Notes under the pieces: generated by a model
The model's database searches: none
What the model saw: the letters and a program-made list of their open reading frames with translations, nothing else
What the model was told of the DNA's origin: nothing
From: Mansonella perstans
Lineage: Eukaryota > Nematoda > Chromadorea > Rhabditida > Onchocercidae
Assembly: GCA_037074765.1 (NCBI GenBank)
Contig: JBAMDO010000032.1
Coordinates: 1 to 64,000, forward strand
DNA: 64,000 nucleotides
Reading direction: 5' to 3'
Part shown: piece by piece, positions 1-11,083 of the stretch
How positions within the stretch are numbered: position 1 is the stretch's first letter
How the letters are laid out: every line of letters begins with the position of its first letter
Program-made: the position numbers and the translations under genes

Positions 1-2556
1 TCATGCATTTTTCTCCAGGTCTTCATTTGTTTTCTTAAGTTATGGAAATTGTTGATGTTTTGTCGTGAAGTCTGCGGCCTTTTTCATTTTTCAATTCAAT
101 TGGAAGATAACTTGAACCTCATTTACTTTGTGCATAACGCTTTTCGTCCCGGTTGCCTAACTGATTTGTGAGAGTTAGCTTCAATTTATCTGTTTCAGTT
201 ATATGACATGACAGATACATTGATGACACTGAAAAAACGAGATGTTCATTGTTTCACTTTCCCTCTACAAAACATTGTTGATGTGACATATGTTATATAA
301 ATGATGAGTTATGTGGGTTTGTTTATTATAGTTTTCCATTGACTAGTTAAATTCCTTTAAATCCTTCAAAATTGCATCAGTTCAAATTTTCATGAAGCTA
401 TTTTGGTGCCATTTTTTAAAATCATTTTGCATGCGCAGATATTTGTCCGAATCTTTATAAAAGGCGAAATAATTTTATAATATTCGTTTGATTCGGTAAT
501 TAATTTATAACAATGGAACTCTATTTCTGAATAATTGCGTGCTGTGGAATTGCATTTCCTGCATTCATTCCTTCCTGACTGTCAGTGAGGTACATATTTA
601 TATGTCAATATGGACTTCAAGCTAAATGTTGAATTGCTGAGAATTTGAAGTAAACTTATTTGATTGTTTGAAAAAGCAAGAATAAAAGAGGAATTTTTTG
701 CGATTACTTATCAGTTTGCTGTGAAATCTGTTTAAAATCGGTAATGGGATATGATTTTAATTCTGAAGTTGTGCTATCATTTGGAAATTGATCAGCAACG
801 TGCCTCCGAGCAAGAAGTGATCGTGGTTAGCATCAGAATCTAGGATGGGTGTACCAGTTGAAGATTATTGTAAAGAGAGGGCTCAATCTAAAAATTGCAA
901 TGATCAAAGTTTCATTCTTTTTTTTGGGGAGTAACAATCGGTCCAGGAACTACAGTCGAGTTTCATTGATAAAATGATTTTACTTACTATTATGGAATTT
1001 AAGCCTCAATTTCGTGGTAAGCGGATTGTTGGAAGCTCTTTCTTAAAATATTTCTTATAAAGGAGAAAAAAGATCATATTTGATCTTCCTGACCAAAATT
1101 ACCGATCCAGTGATTTGGTGGCACGGTTATTCAACTTCCTCATCTTTCCAAAGTAGGTTAATTACTCGTTATTCCTAACTGAATATTGCCATTGTCACAG
1201 TTGTTTGAGGATAAAAATTCCAAATTGAGCTCATGAATATCTCTCATTCCGACACAACCGTTTCAGGTACGAATAACATCGTTTCATTTTGGTAAGAGAT
1301 AGCCATGAAATCATTTCATGTTTCTGTCATGCAAAAATAGGCCTTAATGGTAACACCGACTTTTAACTTTCTGCAGACTGCTTGAGAAATATCTATCATT
1401 CCAAGTAATTCTGTCATCTCCTCTAAATATGAACTGCATCGAAAAATTGATGCCTTTTCCTTTGGGGATATTTACCTGGTTATCGTTGTTGCTGAGAAAA
1501 GAAGTAGCCGCAAAGTTTGAATCCAGCAAGCTTTTGCTAAAATTTTTAAAAATAGAAAAACTGAAAATGTTTGTTGGCATAGCTGATTCATTTTACTGAA
1601 GAGATTTGTGATATCAGAATTATTCAGGGATCAGTGCTAGGCAAAAATTATTGTTAAATTCGGGGATCAGTTGCTGCATTATCTTTTGCTTTCAAAGTTT
1701 CCAAAGATTAAGATTGAATTGTTTATTGGCAATTGAAAAGTTTTCAAAGACTGAGTTTGAATCGTTTATTGACGATTGAAAAGTTTCCGAAGACTAAGTT
1801 TGAATTGTTTATTGACGATTGATTGTTTCAGAAAAGGATCGGCAGTAGTTTTTGAGCTTTTTTCATTTTCATTTGGGTAATGTTTTAATTTTTAACACTG
1901 GTAGGAAAATGTTTGCATGCTCGCTGTCCATCACTCTCTTTCTTTTATGAAAGCTCGATTTATAAAATTTTTTGCGGTGAATTTTTGGTTTCCCTCGAAT
2001 ATGATGGTAAGCATTTGCATGGTTTCTGAAGCAAGAATGAATATATGTGACGGGTGAAATTTCTTTGTATTCTGGCTAAGTTACAACATTGGTTCTTCTC
2101 AGCAGGTACTTCATCATATACTGGGTGTAGGGAGAAGCAATAATTATTTGACATAATGGAAGTAAAAATTTGCAAATAAACTACAATAAGAAAAGCAGGA
2201 ACTATGTATGAGTTACTGTGCCGTACGATTTAATGATAATATCTAAGTTGAGACGTTTTAGCATTGAAAAAAAAATTTTGCAATGCTTATAAGATTTAGT
2301 GATATAGCCGCCTTATTTGCCAATGCTTCCTTGGCATCGATTTTTTTCCTTTTTTTTTGAAGAAAATAAAATGAAAAGTTTTAGTCGTAGGTGGATTTGA
2401 ATTTGTTGAAATTCAATTTTTTTTTTTAATTATATTTAATTCTCGTTAGAGATCTAAAAATTAGTTGGTTACATTTTCATAGATAAAGAATGTTTCAGAA
2501 AATAAAATTTTTCATAAAAATTCAAATTTTCAAAATCGCTTTTTTCATTTTCATAA
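1..2556. other. intergenic, no gene recognised
   Basis: AT-rich DNA with only short open frames on either strand. I see no family-like peptide and no chain of splice-compatible exons. It contains a degenerate 43-bp tandem repeat near 1696-1830, listed separately. I looked here for the missing 5' exons of the CK1 pseudogene that follows the viral fragment and did not find them. Confidence 0.6.
1696..1830. repeat. 43-bp tandem repeat, about 3 copies
   Basis: The motif GAATTGTTTATTG (one copy has GAATCG) recurs at about 1716, 1759 and 1802, a spacing of 43 bp, with the flanking AAAGTTTCC/AAGACT words also repeated. The copies are degenerate. Confidence 0.75.
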
Positions 2557-2838
2557 ACAAAGTGCTATGCGGCTGTGATATATCTTGCGTCGGATGCTGG
2601 ATGTACACCTGGTGTTGTGCGTGTGCAGTTTGGGGGTGGTGTTGAGAAAGGGGATGTTTCGGTTTCACGTATTACGTGTATAACTGCGGGTATTGTAAAA
2701 AGATTTTATATGAGAGCTCCCTATGGAGCGGATTTTCATTTGTATACTCCCTCTTCACCCGTTGTTGTTATTTCTCATATCACTGATTGTGGTCGAGGTG
2801 GTGGGAAATTGCAGGTTTCTGCAACTCTGTATTATTAA
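2557..2838 (+). pseudogene. CRESS-virus capsid-like fragment (C-terminal part)
   Basis: An open frame follows a TAA at 2554-2556 and ends at the TAA at 2836-2838, about 93 residues with no ATG at its start, so it is a 5'-truncated fragment. The peptide is rich in beta-forming V/I/T/Y residues and closes with QVSATLYY, as expected of the last strands of a jelly-roll capsid. Base composition is clearly richer in GC than the DNA to its left. It faces the Rep frame tail to tail with about 116 bp between stop codons, which is the ambisense cap/rep arrangement of circovirus-like genomes. The capsid call rests mainly on that position and on general character, since CRESS capsids diverge fast; it could be another viral ORF. 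Confidence 0.55.
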
Positions 2839-2954
2839 CGTCATAGTGATGTTATTAGTTAATTTTTGAATAAAATGTTGTTTATGTGTTGTTTTGCAAA
2901 GCATAAATATTTTATTTGTGGGAACAAATAATACAATATGAAAGTATAAGGTGG

Positions 2955-3628
2955 TTAATCATGAGTTAAATTATAATCAAAGTTGTATCCGAAGTATGAT
3001 TCTTCTTTGTTTTGAAACATTTTCCATGTGAGGGTAACTCGGCGATCGAATGCGCGCATATCGTATTTGTTGACAGTGCTGTTTCGCCACCAGTGTTCTG
3101 GAATTTTATTACTGGTTATGACAATTGCTTTACTTGTGAATTTTACGAACCCTCCTTTTATTTGTACGATGTGTGGTTTGGAGTCTGCTAAATTGAAAAG
3201 TTCTGTTGGTTGTAACCAACCGTAAAAGTCGTCTAGTATGACGAGTTCTTGTTGTTGATAGCCGTCCCACCATTTTTCGGTATTGGCTGTTTTTATATAA
3301 AAATCTTTGCTTAGTGATGTTGCAAAAGTTGTTTTTCCTATGCCTGGCTCTCCTATGATGAGGTATAGCTCGGTTGTGGTGTTTCTGTCTTCTGTGGTGT
3401 ATGATTTCAGTTGTTGTAATTTAGTGAAGTTGCGCATTACGAATAGGTTATCATGTTCTATCATTTCGGTTATGGTTATTTCGTTTTTTAAGTATTTATT
3501 TAAGATTGGTTATCTGTGGAGCGTCTTTTCCTTGTTTGTTGAGGCCGTGTTCCAATTTCTTCTTGAATGTGTTCTTTGCTGCAATACTGGAAATTTTGAT
3601 ACGGAGTGCCTTTGGCTTTTTCAAGATG
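2955..3628 (-). pseudogene. rep: endogenous circovirus-like Rep, broken (left copy)
   Basis: Replication-initiator protein of a circovirus-like CRESS-DNA virus, integrated and defective. Read on -, the first frame (3628 to the TAA at 3502-3500) holds the end of the HUH endonuclease domain, including motif III YCSK with its catalytic tyrosine. A frame change near 3503-3509 is needed to continue into the second frame, which runs to 2955. That frame carries the superfamily 3 helicase: Walker A GEPGIGKT, Walker B VILDDFYGW, motif C VITSNK, and an RR pair further on. The N-terminal part of the nuclease domain (motifs I and II) is absent: the sequence stops at the inverted-repeat junction at 3628/3629. 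No function as a protein is expected. The helicase frame itself is fully open, suggesting the insertion is young or constrained. Confidence 0.88.
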
Positions 3629-3629
3629 G
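3621..3629. repeat. 9-bp direct repeat at the repeat junction (with 4199-4207)
   Basis: TCAAGATGG occurs at 3621-3629, at the inner edge of the right arm, and again at 4199-4207, just outside its outer edge. The inner copy lies within Rep coding sequence. The pair could be microhomology used when the inverted copy was made, or a target-site duplication. Confidence 0.8.
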
Positions 3630-4107
3630 CAACTTCACTAAATTACAACAACTGAAATCATACACCACAGAAGACAGAAACACCACAACCGAGCTATACC
3701 TCATCATAGGAGAGCCAGGCATAGGAAAAACAACTTTTGCAACATCACTAAGCAAAGATTTTTATATAAAAACAGCCAATACCGAAAAATGGTGGGACGG
3801 CTATCAACAACAAGAACTCGTCATACTAGACGACTTTTACGGTTGGTTACAACCAACAGAACTTTTCAATTTAGCAGACTCCAAACCACACATCGTACAA
3901 ATAAAAGGAGGGTTCGTAAAATTCACAAGTAAAGCAATTGTCATAACCAGTAATAAAATTCCAGAACACTGGTGGCGAAACAGCACTGTCAACAAATACG
4001 ATATGCGCGCATTCGATCGCCGAGTTACCCTCACATGGAAAATGTTTCAAAACAAAGAAGAATCATACTTCGGATACAACTTTGATTATAATTTAACTCA
4101 TGATTAA
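3629..4107 (+). pseudogene. rep: endogenous circovirus-like Rep helicase, inverted second copy
   Basis: This is the second, inverted copy of the Rep superfamily 3 helicase region, on +, ending at the stop codon at 4105-4107. It contains the same Walker A, Walker B and motif C residues as the left copy and is identical to it at the protein level. It begins abruptly at the repeat junction and lacks both a start codon of its own and the nuclease domain. The + frame is open leftwards through the spacer into antisense of the left copy, which is a consequence of the repeat and not a gene. Beyond the stop the copy continues through the viral intergenic segment to 4197. Confidence 0.88.
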
Positions 4108-4278
4108 CCACCTTATACTTTCATATTGTATTATTTGTTCCCACAAATAAAATATTTATGCTTTGCAAAACAACACATAAACAACATTTTATTCAAACTC
4201 AAGATGGGAGAAATTTTCTCACTATGCTTGAAAAGTTTAGGACGATACTTGAAATATCTGCTGATTTTGATTCTGCAG

Positions 4279-5760
4279 ATATGGTAGTTAAAAAGACTGC
4301 AACTTTATTTAATAATTGATTTGTTGGTCTATCTCTTGAAGATTTGTTCAACTACTGTAATTATCGATTCACAATGAAGACTGTTTTGATGCTTGTTAAT
4401 GAAAAGATAGTAAATATCCGTTTCGTTCAAAAATTTTATCATCGAACATAAAGACTCTTTTCTTTTTTCCTTCTTTCTTGTTTTTTGACTTATTCGCATC
4501 TCGTTTGCTTGTAAATACTTCTATATCACTGCTTATCACATTGTTTTAAAAGTTGAGCCGAATAACTTTGTCTCAATTTTATTATTTAAAAATTCAAATT
4601 ATCACAGATTGTCCGATTGTCCGATACTTCGACAAGCCTAAAATCTTAACTAATATGTGCGTGATCTGATCTCAATTTGCCATTCAATATTACCTCTCTC
4701 TTTATATTATAGTGACATGTAATAGTTTCAGTCAGATAATTTCTTGATAGATATTGGTTTCTACAGTAAATGACTTCAGCTTAGCAAAGAAATATCGCAA
4801 TTCTTGCACTCGTGCACGTATCACTCATCGAGAAGACAAACCGCAGTGAAAACGGCTTACTTAATTTTTAGTATTCTGATTAGCTTAATTGACTAGGAAG
4901 GTTAGCTTCAGAATCTTACGGGAACAACGCGTTACGCATCGGATCAATGGTCATCTTAGAAATGAACAGTCACGAAGGGATCTCTTAGTATTTACTTATG
5001 TTTTTCAACAGGTTGTATTTGTTCCGAAAATGATTTCCAAAAGATTATTATTAGAATCCATAGTATTTCTTCGCCAATTTTTTAAGATTTAAAGTTTCAA
5101 TTTTTATTCATAAAACCAAACATACCTAATTTCCTTATTCACCTGCTTATTCCTTACTCAACTCATACGATATTTAGAAACTATCTTCATTTTTCCAGGT
5201 CTCTTTGCCATGGCAAGAATTAGAAGCGATAACAAAGAACCAGAAGTATGAAAAAATTTGTGGAAAAAAATGACTAGTCCATTGAGAAGTTTTAAATGAC
5301 CTCGTCCATTGAAAAGTTTTTGCTTTTAATTTATATTGTTACTGTTTACCTAACACTCTATTGTTTACCTAACACTCTACTCCTGCAATTCAGGAGTAGC
5401 AATCAATAAATAATACCGAAATTGGGCAGTTGCTTAAAGGTGGATGGCCTGGATTATTGATTTACTTGTTAATAGAACAAAATGATCATCATAACTAACC
5501 TTCTTTAAAAACCGTTTGTGGCTTGAAATAAATCCCATCAAAAGGGACATTTCACTGAACGATTGAATTTTTCCTTTTACTTTTTAATCTCAATATTTAT
5601 GCCCAAAATGATAAATTATCTTTTTTAGGTCATTTGCAAATATTTCCCAACTGAATTTACAATATATTTTAATTGCTATTGTAGGTTACGCTTCGATGAA
5701 ATCTTTCGATTATTCGTATCTTTATTGACTATTTGAAAATCTATTCAGCAAACTAAATTA
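4279..5760 (+). pseudogene. casein kinase 1 pseudogene, 5'-truncated, introns kept
   Basis: A decayed CK1-alpha copy that retains introns, so it arose by DNA duplication and not by retroposition. Recognisable pieces in order, using kin-19 exon numbers: exon 3 from about 4279 ([20 protein letters not shown], then a stop in place of the HRDIK end); exon 4 about 4732-4840 (AKKYRNSCTRA, with indels); exon 5 about 4907-5012 (NLTGTTRYAS, then frameshifted); exon 6 about 5198-5285 (SLPWQELEAITKNQKYEKI, then a stop); exon 7 about 5632-5760 (decayed, LRFDEI readable). Exons 1-2, encoding the ATP-binding lobe, are missing. The truncation lies within 80 bp of the right end of the viral fragment. Splice sites between the pieces are partly preserved. 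Confidence 0.85.
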
Positions 5761-6017
5761 TCAGATAAGTGTATCGGATATTGATTCACTTTTCAATTTT
5801 TTTTTTTTTTTTTATGTTTTTCAGATGCTTTTTTCTATATTTTAATTCTTTGAAAAAATGTGATTTCTATTTGTTGTCACCAAATAGCTTTCATGATTTA
5901 TTTCAGTATGACTTCAAATATGATTGAAAAACATTCAAACAAGCGATAATAGGAAATATGATTTCTTCAATTTGTACAGCAAATCAAGAAAAGTGCGGAA
6001 GCGAGAAAATAATTGAC

Positions 6018-6057
<40 letters not shown>

Positions 6058-8700
6058 GAATTCTTCGTGGTTCATTTCGTTTCTGCTAAATTTTTCTCTA
6101 GTTTTCGCTATTTGATAATGCAATATTAAGTGATTGAGGAGGATATTTTTATTGTTTGTTTGCATTTCATCTTTTTGAAAATTACATGACAATTGTAATT
6201 ATATTTGTTCGTTAAAAGATTTCATTCTAGAATTCAACAAATTAAAGATTTTAAGAGAATTATCAATTATGATTATTGAATAGTTTTTGCAATATCAAGT
6301 TTTTTTTTTTTTTATATTATTTTATCATTGTCTATCTTGACTTTTCATAGATCATTTTATATGAATCATAGAAGTGATAATATTTGCGATTTTCTCTTTC
6401 TTTACCATTTATTGCATTCATTTTTAGTGCCTCTATTTAAAGTGTATTGTTTTTACTTTAACCTTTTTCATTGTTTTTATCATAGATATACATAGACCTC
6501 CTCCTAACTATTCAGAATTTCAATCCTCATTATAAAAATGGAAATTGTAAAAGCAAATAGTTTTTTTTTTTCATAGAAGATAATTAAAAAATAAACATAA
6601 AAGGGAAAATTATATTAGAAATTGATTATTCCTCATTGTCATTTTCATTAGTCATTTAATTCATTCAGACATCATTGATTTTTGTATTTTCTAAAAAATA
6701 TATATTCATAAAAGAGTAAAAAATAAGAAAATTTCTTTGTTCACATTACTTTTTCTCTTGAAGTTTGCAAATTTGAATTTGTCCAAAATATCATTAGAAT
6801 TTGACACATTTATAAAATTTGTTAGAAACATAATGAAATGTTTTCCTGTTCATAACCACAATGAACTATCCCATATCATAATCGAACTTATCAGCGAATG
6901 GTGTAGATTTTATGCTAAATCCATTTGGTAATTTAGTAAGTAATCCCGCTGTATAATTTTTCCGAGATGTTCTAGATATACACTTGAATAATCAATATTA
7001 CTATTTACATTTGATAAAGGCACTAACAATTTTTACAATACCTAAAATAGAAAGGAGATTATGGATGTTGAGAAGATGGCTTTTTGAATGATATCGTGAA
7101 TAGTTGTGTAGTGTAGTGCGGGAAATAGCTTACATTGTTTGTTTCCTCAATGTCCCATTCATTCCTATATGGATGATCCTGAAATGGAATGGATGAGAAT
7201 GACTTGTGTAAACAAGAAGGATCTATACTGTTTAGCATTGCACAATGGATCTGTGCTAGTTCGATTGGAGAATAACATAAGTATGACATTACAACAAGGG
7301 TAAATGGAGCCTGTCTAGCTATATATTCTTGTTGAAGTTCACTTGCAAGCAAAAGAATTAGCCTAGATATATTTTTATCAGTCATAGATGATGAGGAAAA
7401 TGTTCCAGTCTTCTTGCACTCATTTTAGGTGATAACATAGGTGATAACATTGTGAAGACGTAGTCTTGCTAAACGAGCAATTATCCGTATTTTTAGATCT
7501 AAATACTGATAACTACTCGTATTAGATGTAAAAATACAGATAATTGCTCGTATTAGACATAAAAAGTTGAAGAAACGAGAGATTTAGACTTTGGATTCAT
7601 CCCGATAGGATCAATATATCCCGGTATATTCCCATTCCCAATTGGTAATTCAATGAGCACTTTTCTCAGCCCGAAACATTTGCTGTACTTGCAACTCGTT
7701 GCATGCCACGCTGCGTTGCGGTTGCGTTGTGCGTTATTAAGAATTATGATGTGGTTGGATTCATTTGTTCCAGTGTTTTGGGATTTTTCGGGCGGTTGGC
7801 AAGTAACGGGGAATCAAGATTGAAACAGTGTTGTTATTTGGGAGGTAATATGAGAGTGGTTGAGAACATACATTATTTGTACAGCTTTAATTTTTCATCT
7901 CATCGATTTTTAACAATGAAAGAATCTTTGAACTAATAGGAAAATTTTGATTTTACATTTTTTAGAAAATTTTTGATTTTAGAACTAATAGGAAAATTAT
8001 ACGTGTGTCCTGAAATTTTACATGTATTTTCTAAAAAAAAAAAATCTAAAAAAAAATCAAAATTTTCCATCTAAAATATAGATTTTATTGAGAGTTAAGT
8101 GAGATTAATAAATTTCAAAATTTCTTGTAATTTTGATTTGTTTTCGATTTGTATAGAAAAAAAAATGAATGAGGCGTCACATTTGATAGTTAATGTTTAA
8201 AATTTTCGCTGTGAAATATTATAAAGTAGCCTATACTTACAAGTGCTCCTATATTTTATATATAAAATGATAAGCTTGTTAGTAGTACTGCGGTAGATTT
8301 TTCTGTCGGTAATGCAAAGATGAATAGATTACATTCGCAGATATTGCTCTTTTTTCAATATATAACATAAGAATAAGCTTCTCATGAGGTTTTTTTTAGC
8401 AGCTTCTGCAGTATTGTTAAGAACGGTATTTTTTCTAGAGCACTAAGTGAAGTGGCTATTAAGAGATTTGGATTGTAGCTATTGGCCAACTGCATGAAAA
8501 TTCAATATGAATTTTCCTGATAGTATGAACTTTCCTGATATTTTCCAAACTTTTTCTCAGATTAAATAAATGATTTGAAGTTTAGATTTACTCATGATGA
8601 AAGTTTTACTAGAAGCATCTTGAGATCAATAAGATCTTAATTCCTTTCCTGTGTGAATAAAGTGAGTTCTGTCCTTTATCATTTCAATTTTTATCATTTC
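5761..8700. other. intergenic, no gene supported
   Basis: AT-rich spacer between the CK1 pseudogene and the intact CK1 gene. It holds long T and A runs (5799-5812, a run of about 30 A near 6023-6054, 6300-6313) and an inverted repeat at 7474-7550. One minus-strand ATG frame at 7059-7385 (108 residues) matches no family I know and has no splice partners; I do not call it a gene. Confidence 0.55.
7474..7550. repeat. imperfect inverted repeat, 23-bp arms
   Basis: CGAGCAATTATC at 7474 is matched by GATAATTGCTCG ending at 7550. The arms 7474-7496 and 7528-7550 agree at 21 of 23 positions. A related direct repeat (CTCGTATTAGA) follows. It could be a small hairpin or a decayed miniature transposon. 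Confidence 0.6.
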
Positions 8701-8710
8701 AGGCCCGGAA

Positions 8711-11083
8711 ATGGCGGGCGTTGCTACCAATTCGCGCGATTTTATCGTTGCAACAAAATATAAACTAATTCGTAAGATTGGTTCTGGCTCATTTGGTGAC
8801 ATATATTTGGCTATAAATATCACAAATGGTGAAGAAGTTGCTGTTAAAATGGAGTCAAGCAAGGTTGTTTAAAATTAGTCTAATTACAATGTTAATGGAA
8901 AGAAAATTTCTAGAATTTCGAAGGTTTTTAAAAGAATCAATTTCCAGGCTCGTCATCCACAGTTGCTTTACGAGAGTAAAGTGTACAAAATTCTGCAAGG
9001 TGGAGTTGGTATACCACATATACGATGGTAGGCTGTTTGGTGTTTGCTATCATCATGTTGGGAGAATTTATATTTTTTACAGAATTTAAACATTAAAGCA
9101 ATAAAGTAGACATTTTGTTCTGCATACCTTTATTTCATTTTTTGAAATAATCGTCTTGAAATTCTATCAGTATTGTTAATTATTATCTAGTGAGAAATAA
9201 TATTCCAAAGTGGACCAATTTATTTCATTATAAATTATGTTACCGAATCCTTTCAATTTCGCTAGAAAAAATATTGTTATACCTCAACGAGGGTGGGGCA
9301 CTTGACAAAGTAGTCATGAGCAGCAAAATCAGTATTGGAGAGTAAGTACTACACGAATGATTTATATTTTCGAATTGACTCGAGGAAGCATACGTCAAAA
9401 TTGAAATTACTGAGATATGAAAGCAGATTTAAATGGAAACTTCCTATTTTAAGACCTAATTTTTAGAACATGTTATCGACTTTTGAAAGATGTTTCTATC
9501 GCAGTTTTTAGGTACGGTACGGAACGAGAATACAATGTATTGGTTATGGACTTATTAGGTCCTTCATTAGAGGATCTTTTCAACTTTTGCAGCCGTCGTT
9601 TTACTATGAAAACTGTGCTAATGCTGGCGGATCAAATGATTGGACGCATTGAATACGTTCATGTCAAAAACTTCATTCATAGAGATATCAAGGCACGTTG
9701 AGAGGAGATTCGACCATTTTTGGTCAGATCTCTGTTTTTTTTGCCTAGTATCTCTTGGTGAGCGTTTGTTTTTGGTGAATCGGGACAGTAGCATTTTTCG
9801 GGTCGCTGTTTATGAATAAGTCCGAATGAGGAGAAATATTCTAAGATGGTCTTAAGAGATAATTATTGAGCTAACTTGACATTACTTTTTTAGCATTTAT
9901 TTAAAAGTATGTAACCAGCTTGCACATCTCAATCAGTTATATCTCTCAGTTATGATTGGTTCTGATTTGTATGATTTCAGCCGGACAATTTCATGATGGG
10001 AATAGGACGACATTGCAATAAATTATTTTTAATTGATTTCGGTCTGGCTAAAAAATATCGCGATTCGCGTACACGAGCTCACATACCGTATCGAGAAGAT
10101 AAGGTATTTATAATTTGTGGAAATACAGATTTTTTTTACTGAACTTTTGTTTCCTGTCCAAAAAAGAGTGATTGAACAATTAAATGGTAAATTCAGAATT
10201 TAACGGGAACAGCTCGATATGCATCAATTAATGCACATTTGGGCATTGAGCAGTCACGACGAGATGATATGGAATCACTCGGATATGTTCTAATGTATTT
10301 CAACAAGTTGGTTAAAATTCAAATTTATGTAACATTTTTCCTTGATTATCAAATGTTTTGAGAAAACTATTCTTTGAAATTTCGAATTTCAAAATTATAT
10401 TTTTTAGAGGAACACTTCCATGGCAAGGTTTGAAAGCTGCAACAAAGAAACAAAAGTATGAGAAAATTAGCGAAAAAAAAATGTCTACACCAGTCGAGGT
10501 AAGCCACAGTAGTTATTTATTGGCCAGTTGTGAAATTTCATTTTATATTCGCGATTTTTAGATCTTCACAATAATGAGTTAATTGAATAAAGGAGATCTA
10601 AGCAATTTCTGCTTATTGCAGGTATTGTGCAAAGGATTTCCAGCTGAATTTGCGATGTATTTAAATTATACTCGCGGTTTACGGTTCGATGAAGCACCAG
10701 ATTACATGTATTTACGGCAGCTGTTCCGCATTTTGTTTAGAACTTTGAATCATCAGGTATTTAAAAGATATAAATACAAAAGAGATGCAGTAAAATGGTT
10801 TCACTCTAAATTGGGTGGTTGGAAGTTTTGCTTATTTAGAAGTGCAATTATATGTTTTCGTACTTCCTCACAATGCGAAAAGGACCCTTCAGCCTTCACC
10901 GAGGAATAAAATTATTTTTGCGGGATGATTGAAATCGAATACAAAACATCATTTTTGCAGTATGATTATACATTTGACTGGACCATGTTGAAACAGAAAG
11001 CGGCACAGCATACAGCAGCAGCGCTTGCATTGGCTGGTTCGGGACAAGGTGGAGCGCAATCGGGCACTGCTCCAGGTGTCTGA
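8711..11083 (+). CDS. kin-19: casein kinase 1 alpha (KIN-19 type)
   Basis: Serine/threonine kinase of the CK1-alpha family, a regulator of Wnt/beta-catenin and other signalling. Eight exons: 8711-8863, 8948-9027, 9512-9692, 9981-10103, 10197-10306, 10408-10498, 10622-10756, 10961-11083; all phases close to give 331 residues, normal for the family. Visible motifs: glycine loop GSGSFGD (24-30), ATP lysine in VAVK (46), catalytic loop HRDIKPDN (134-141), DFG (157-159), and the substrate-binding loop region TGTARYAS. The tail is short and alanine-rich, as in other CK1-alpha proteins. A TTTCAG just before 8702 may be a trans-splice or leader acceptor. Intron 3 appears to begin with GC (after AAG at 9692); splicing there is required to keep the frame. 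It lies between a CK1 pseudogene and a diverged CK1 copy on the same strand. Confidence 0.96.
9693..9980 (+). other. probable GC-AG intron in the CK1-alpha gene
   Basis: Exon 3 must end at 9692 (HRDIK) and exon 4 begin at 9981 (PDNF) to keep the invariant catalytic loop. The intron then starts AAG|GCACGT and ends TTTCAG. The nearest GT is 4 bases downstream and would shift the frame. Confidence 0.8.

Larger units (their letters stand above)
2865..4197. repeat. perfect inverted repeat, 569-bp arms, 195-bp spacer
   Basis: The left arm 2865-3433 and right arm 3629-4197 are reverse complements: paired positions sum to 7062 throughout, with no indel. The Rep helicase peptides of the two arms are identical, and so are the antisense shadow frames, so I see no substitution. 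The spacer 3434-3628 is unique and carries the Rep endonuclease-domain piece that connects with the left arm. Perfect identity over 569 bp implies a recent duplication, gene conversion, or an assembly artefact. Confidence 0.92.

Noticed and set aside
3028..3225. 65-residue + frame (and its mirror at 3837-4034)
   Set aside because: Antisense shadows of the two Rep helicase copies.
3307..4107. A long + open frame spanning antisense Rep, spacer and sense Rep
   Set aside because: It is produced by the inverted repeat: its first part is antisense of the helicase. It has no ATG at the start and no coding logic of its own.
4208..4278. Whether the DNA right of the viral repeat is further Rep sequence
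   Set aside because: Beyond the 9-bp match at 4199-4207 it does not continue as Rep; it reads better as the intron before CK1 pseudogene exon 3.
5935..6192. Minus frame with a long phenylalanine run
   Set aside because: The run is translation of a poly-A tract, not a protein feature.
7059..7385. 108-residue minus-strand ATG frame
   Set aside because: No family resemblance, no splice partners, sits in AT-rich spacer; kept only as a note.
7703..7936. 77-residue + ATG frame with a locally GC-richer start
   Set aside because: No homology recognised and no neighbouring exons; composition alone is not enough.
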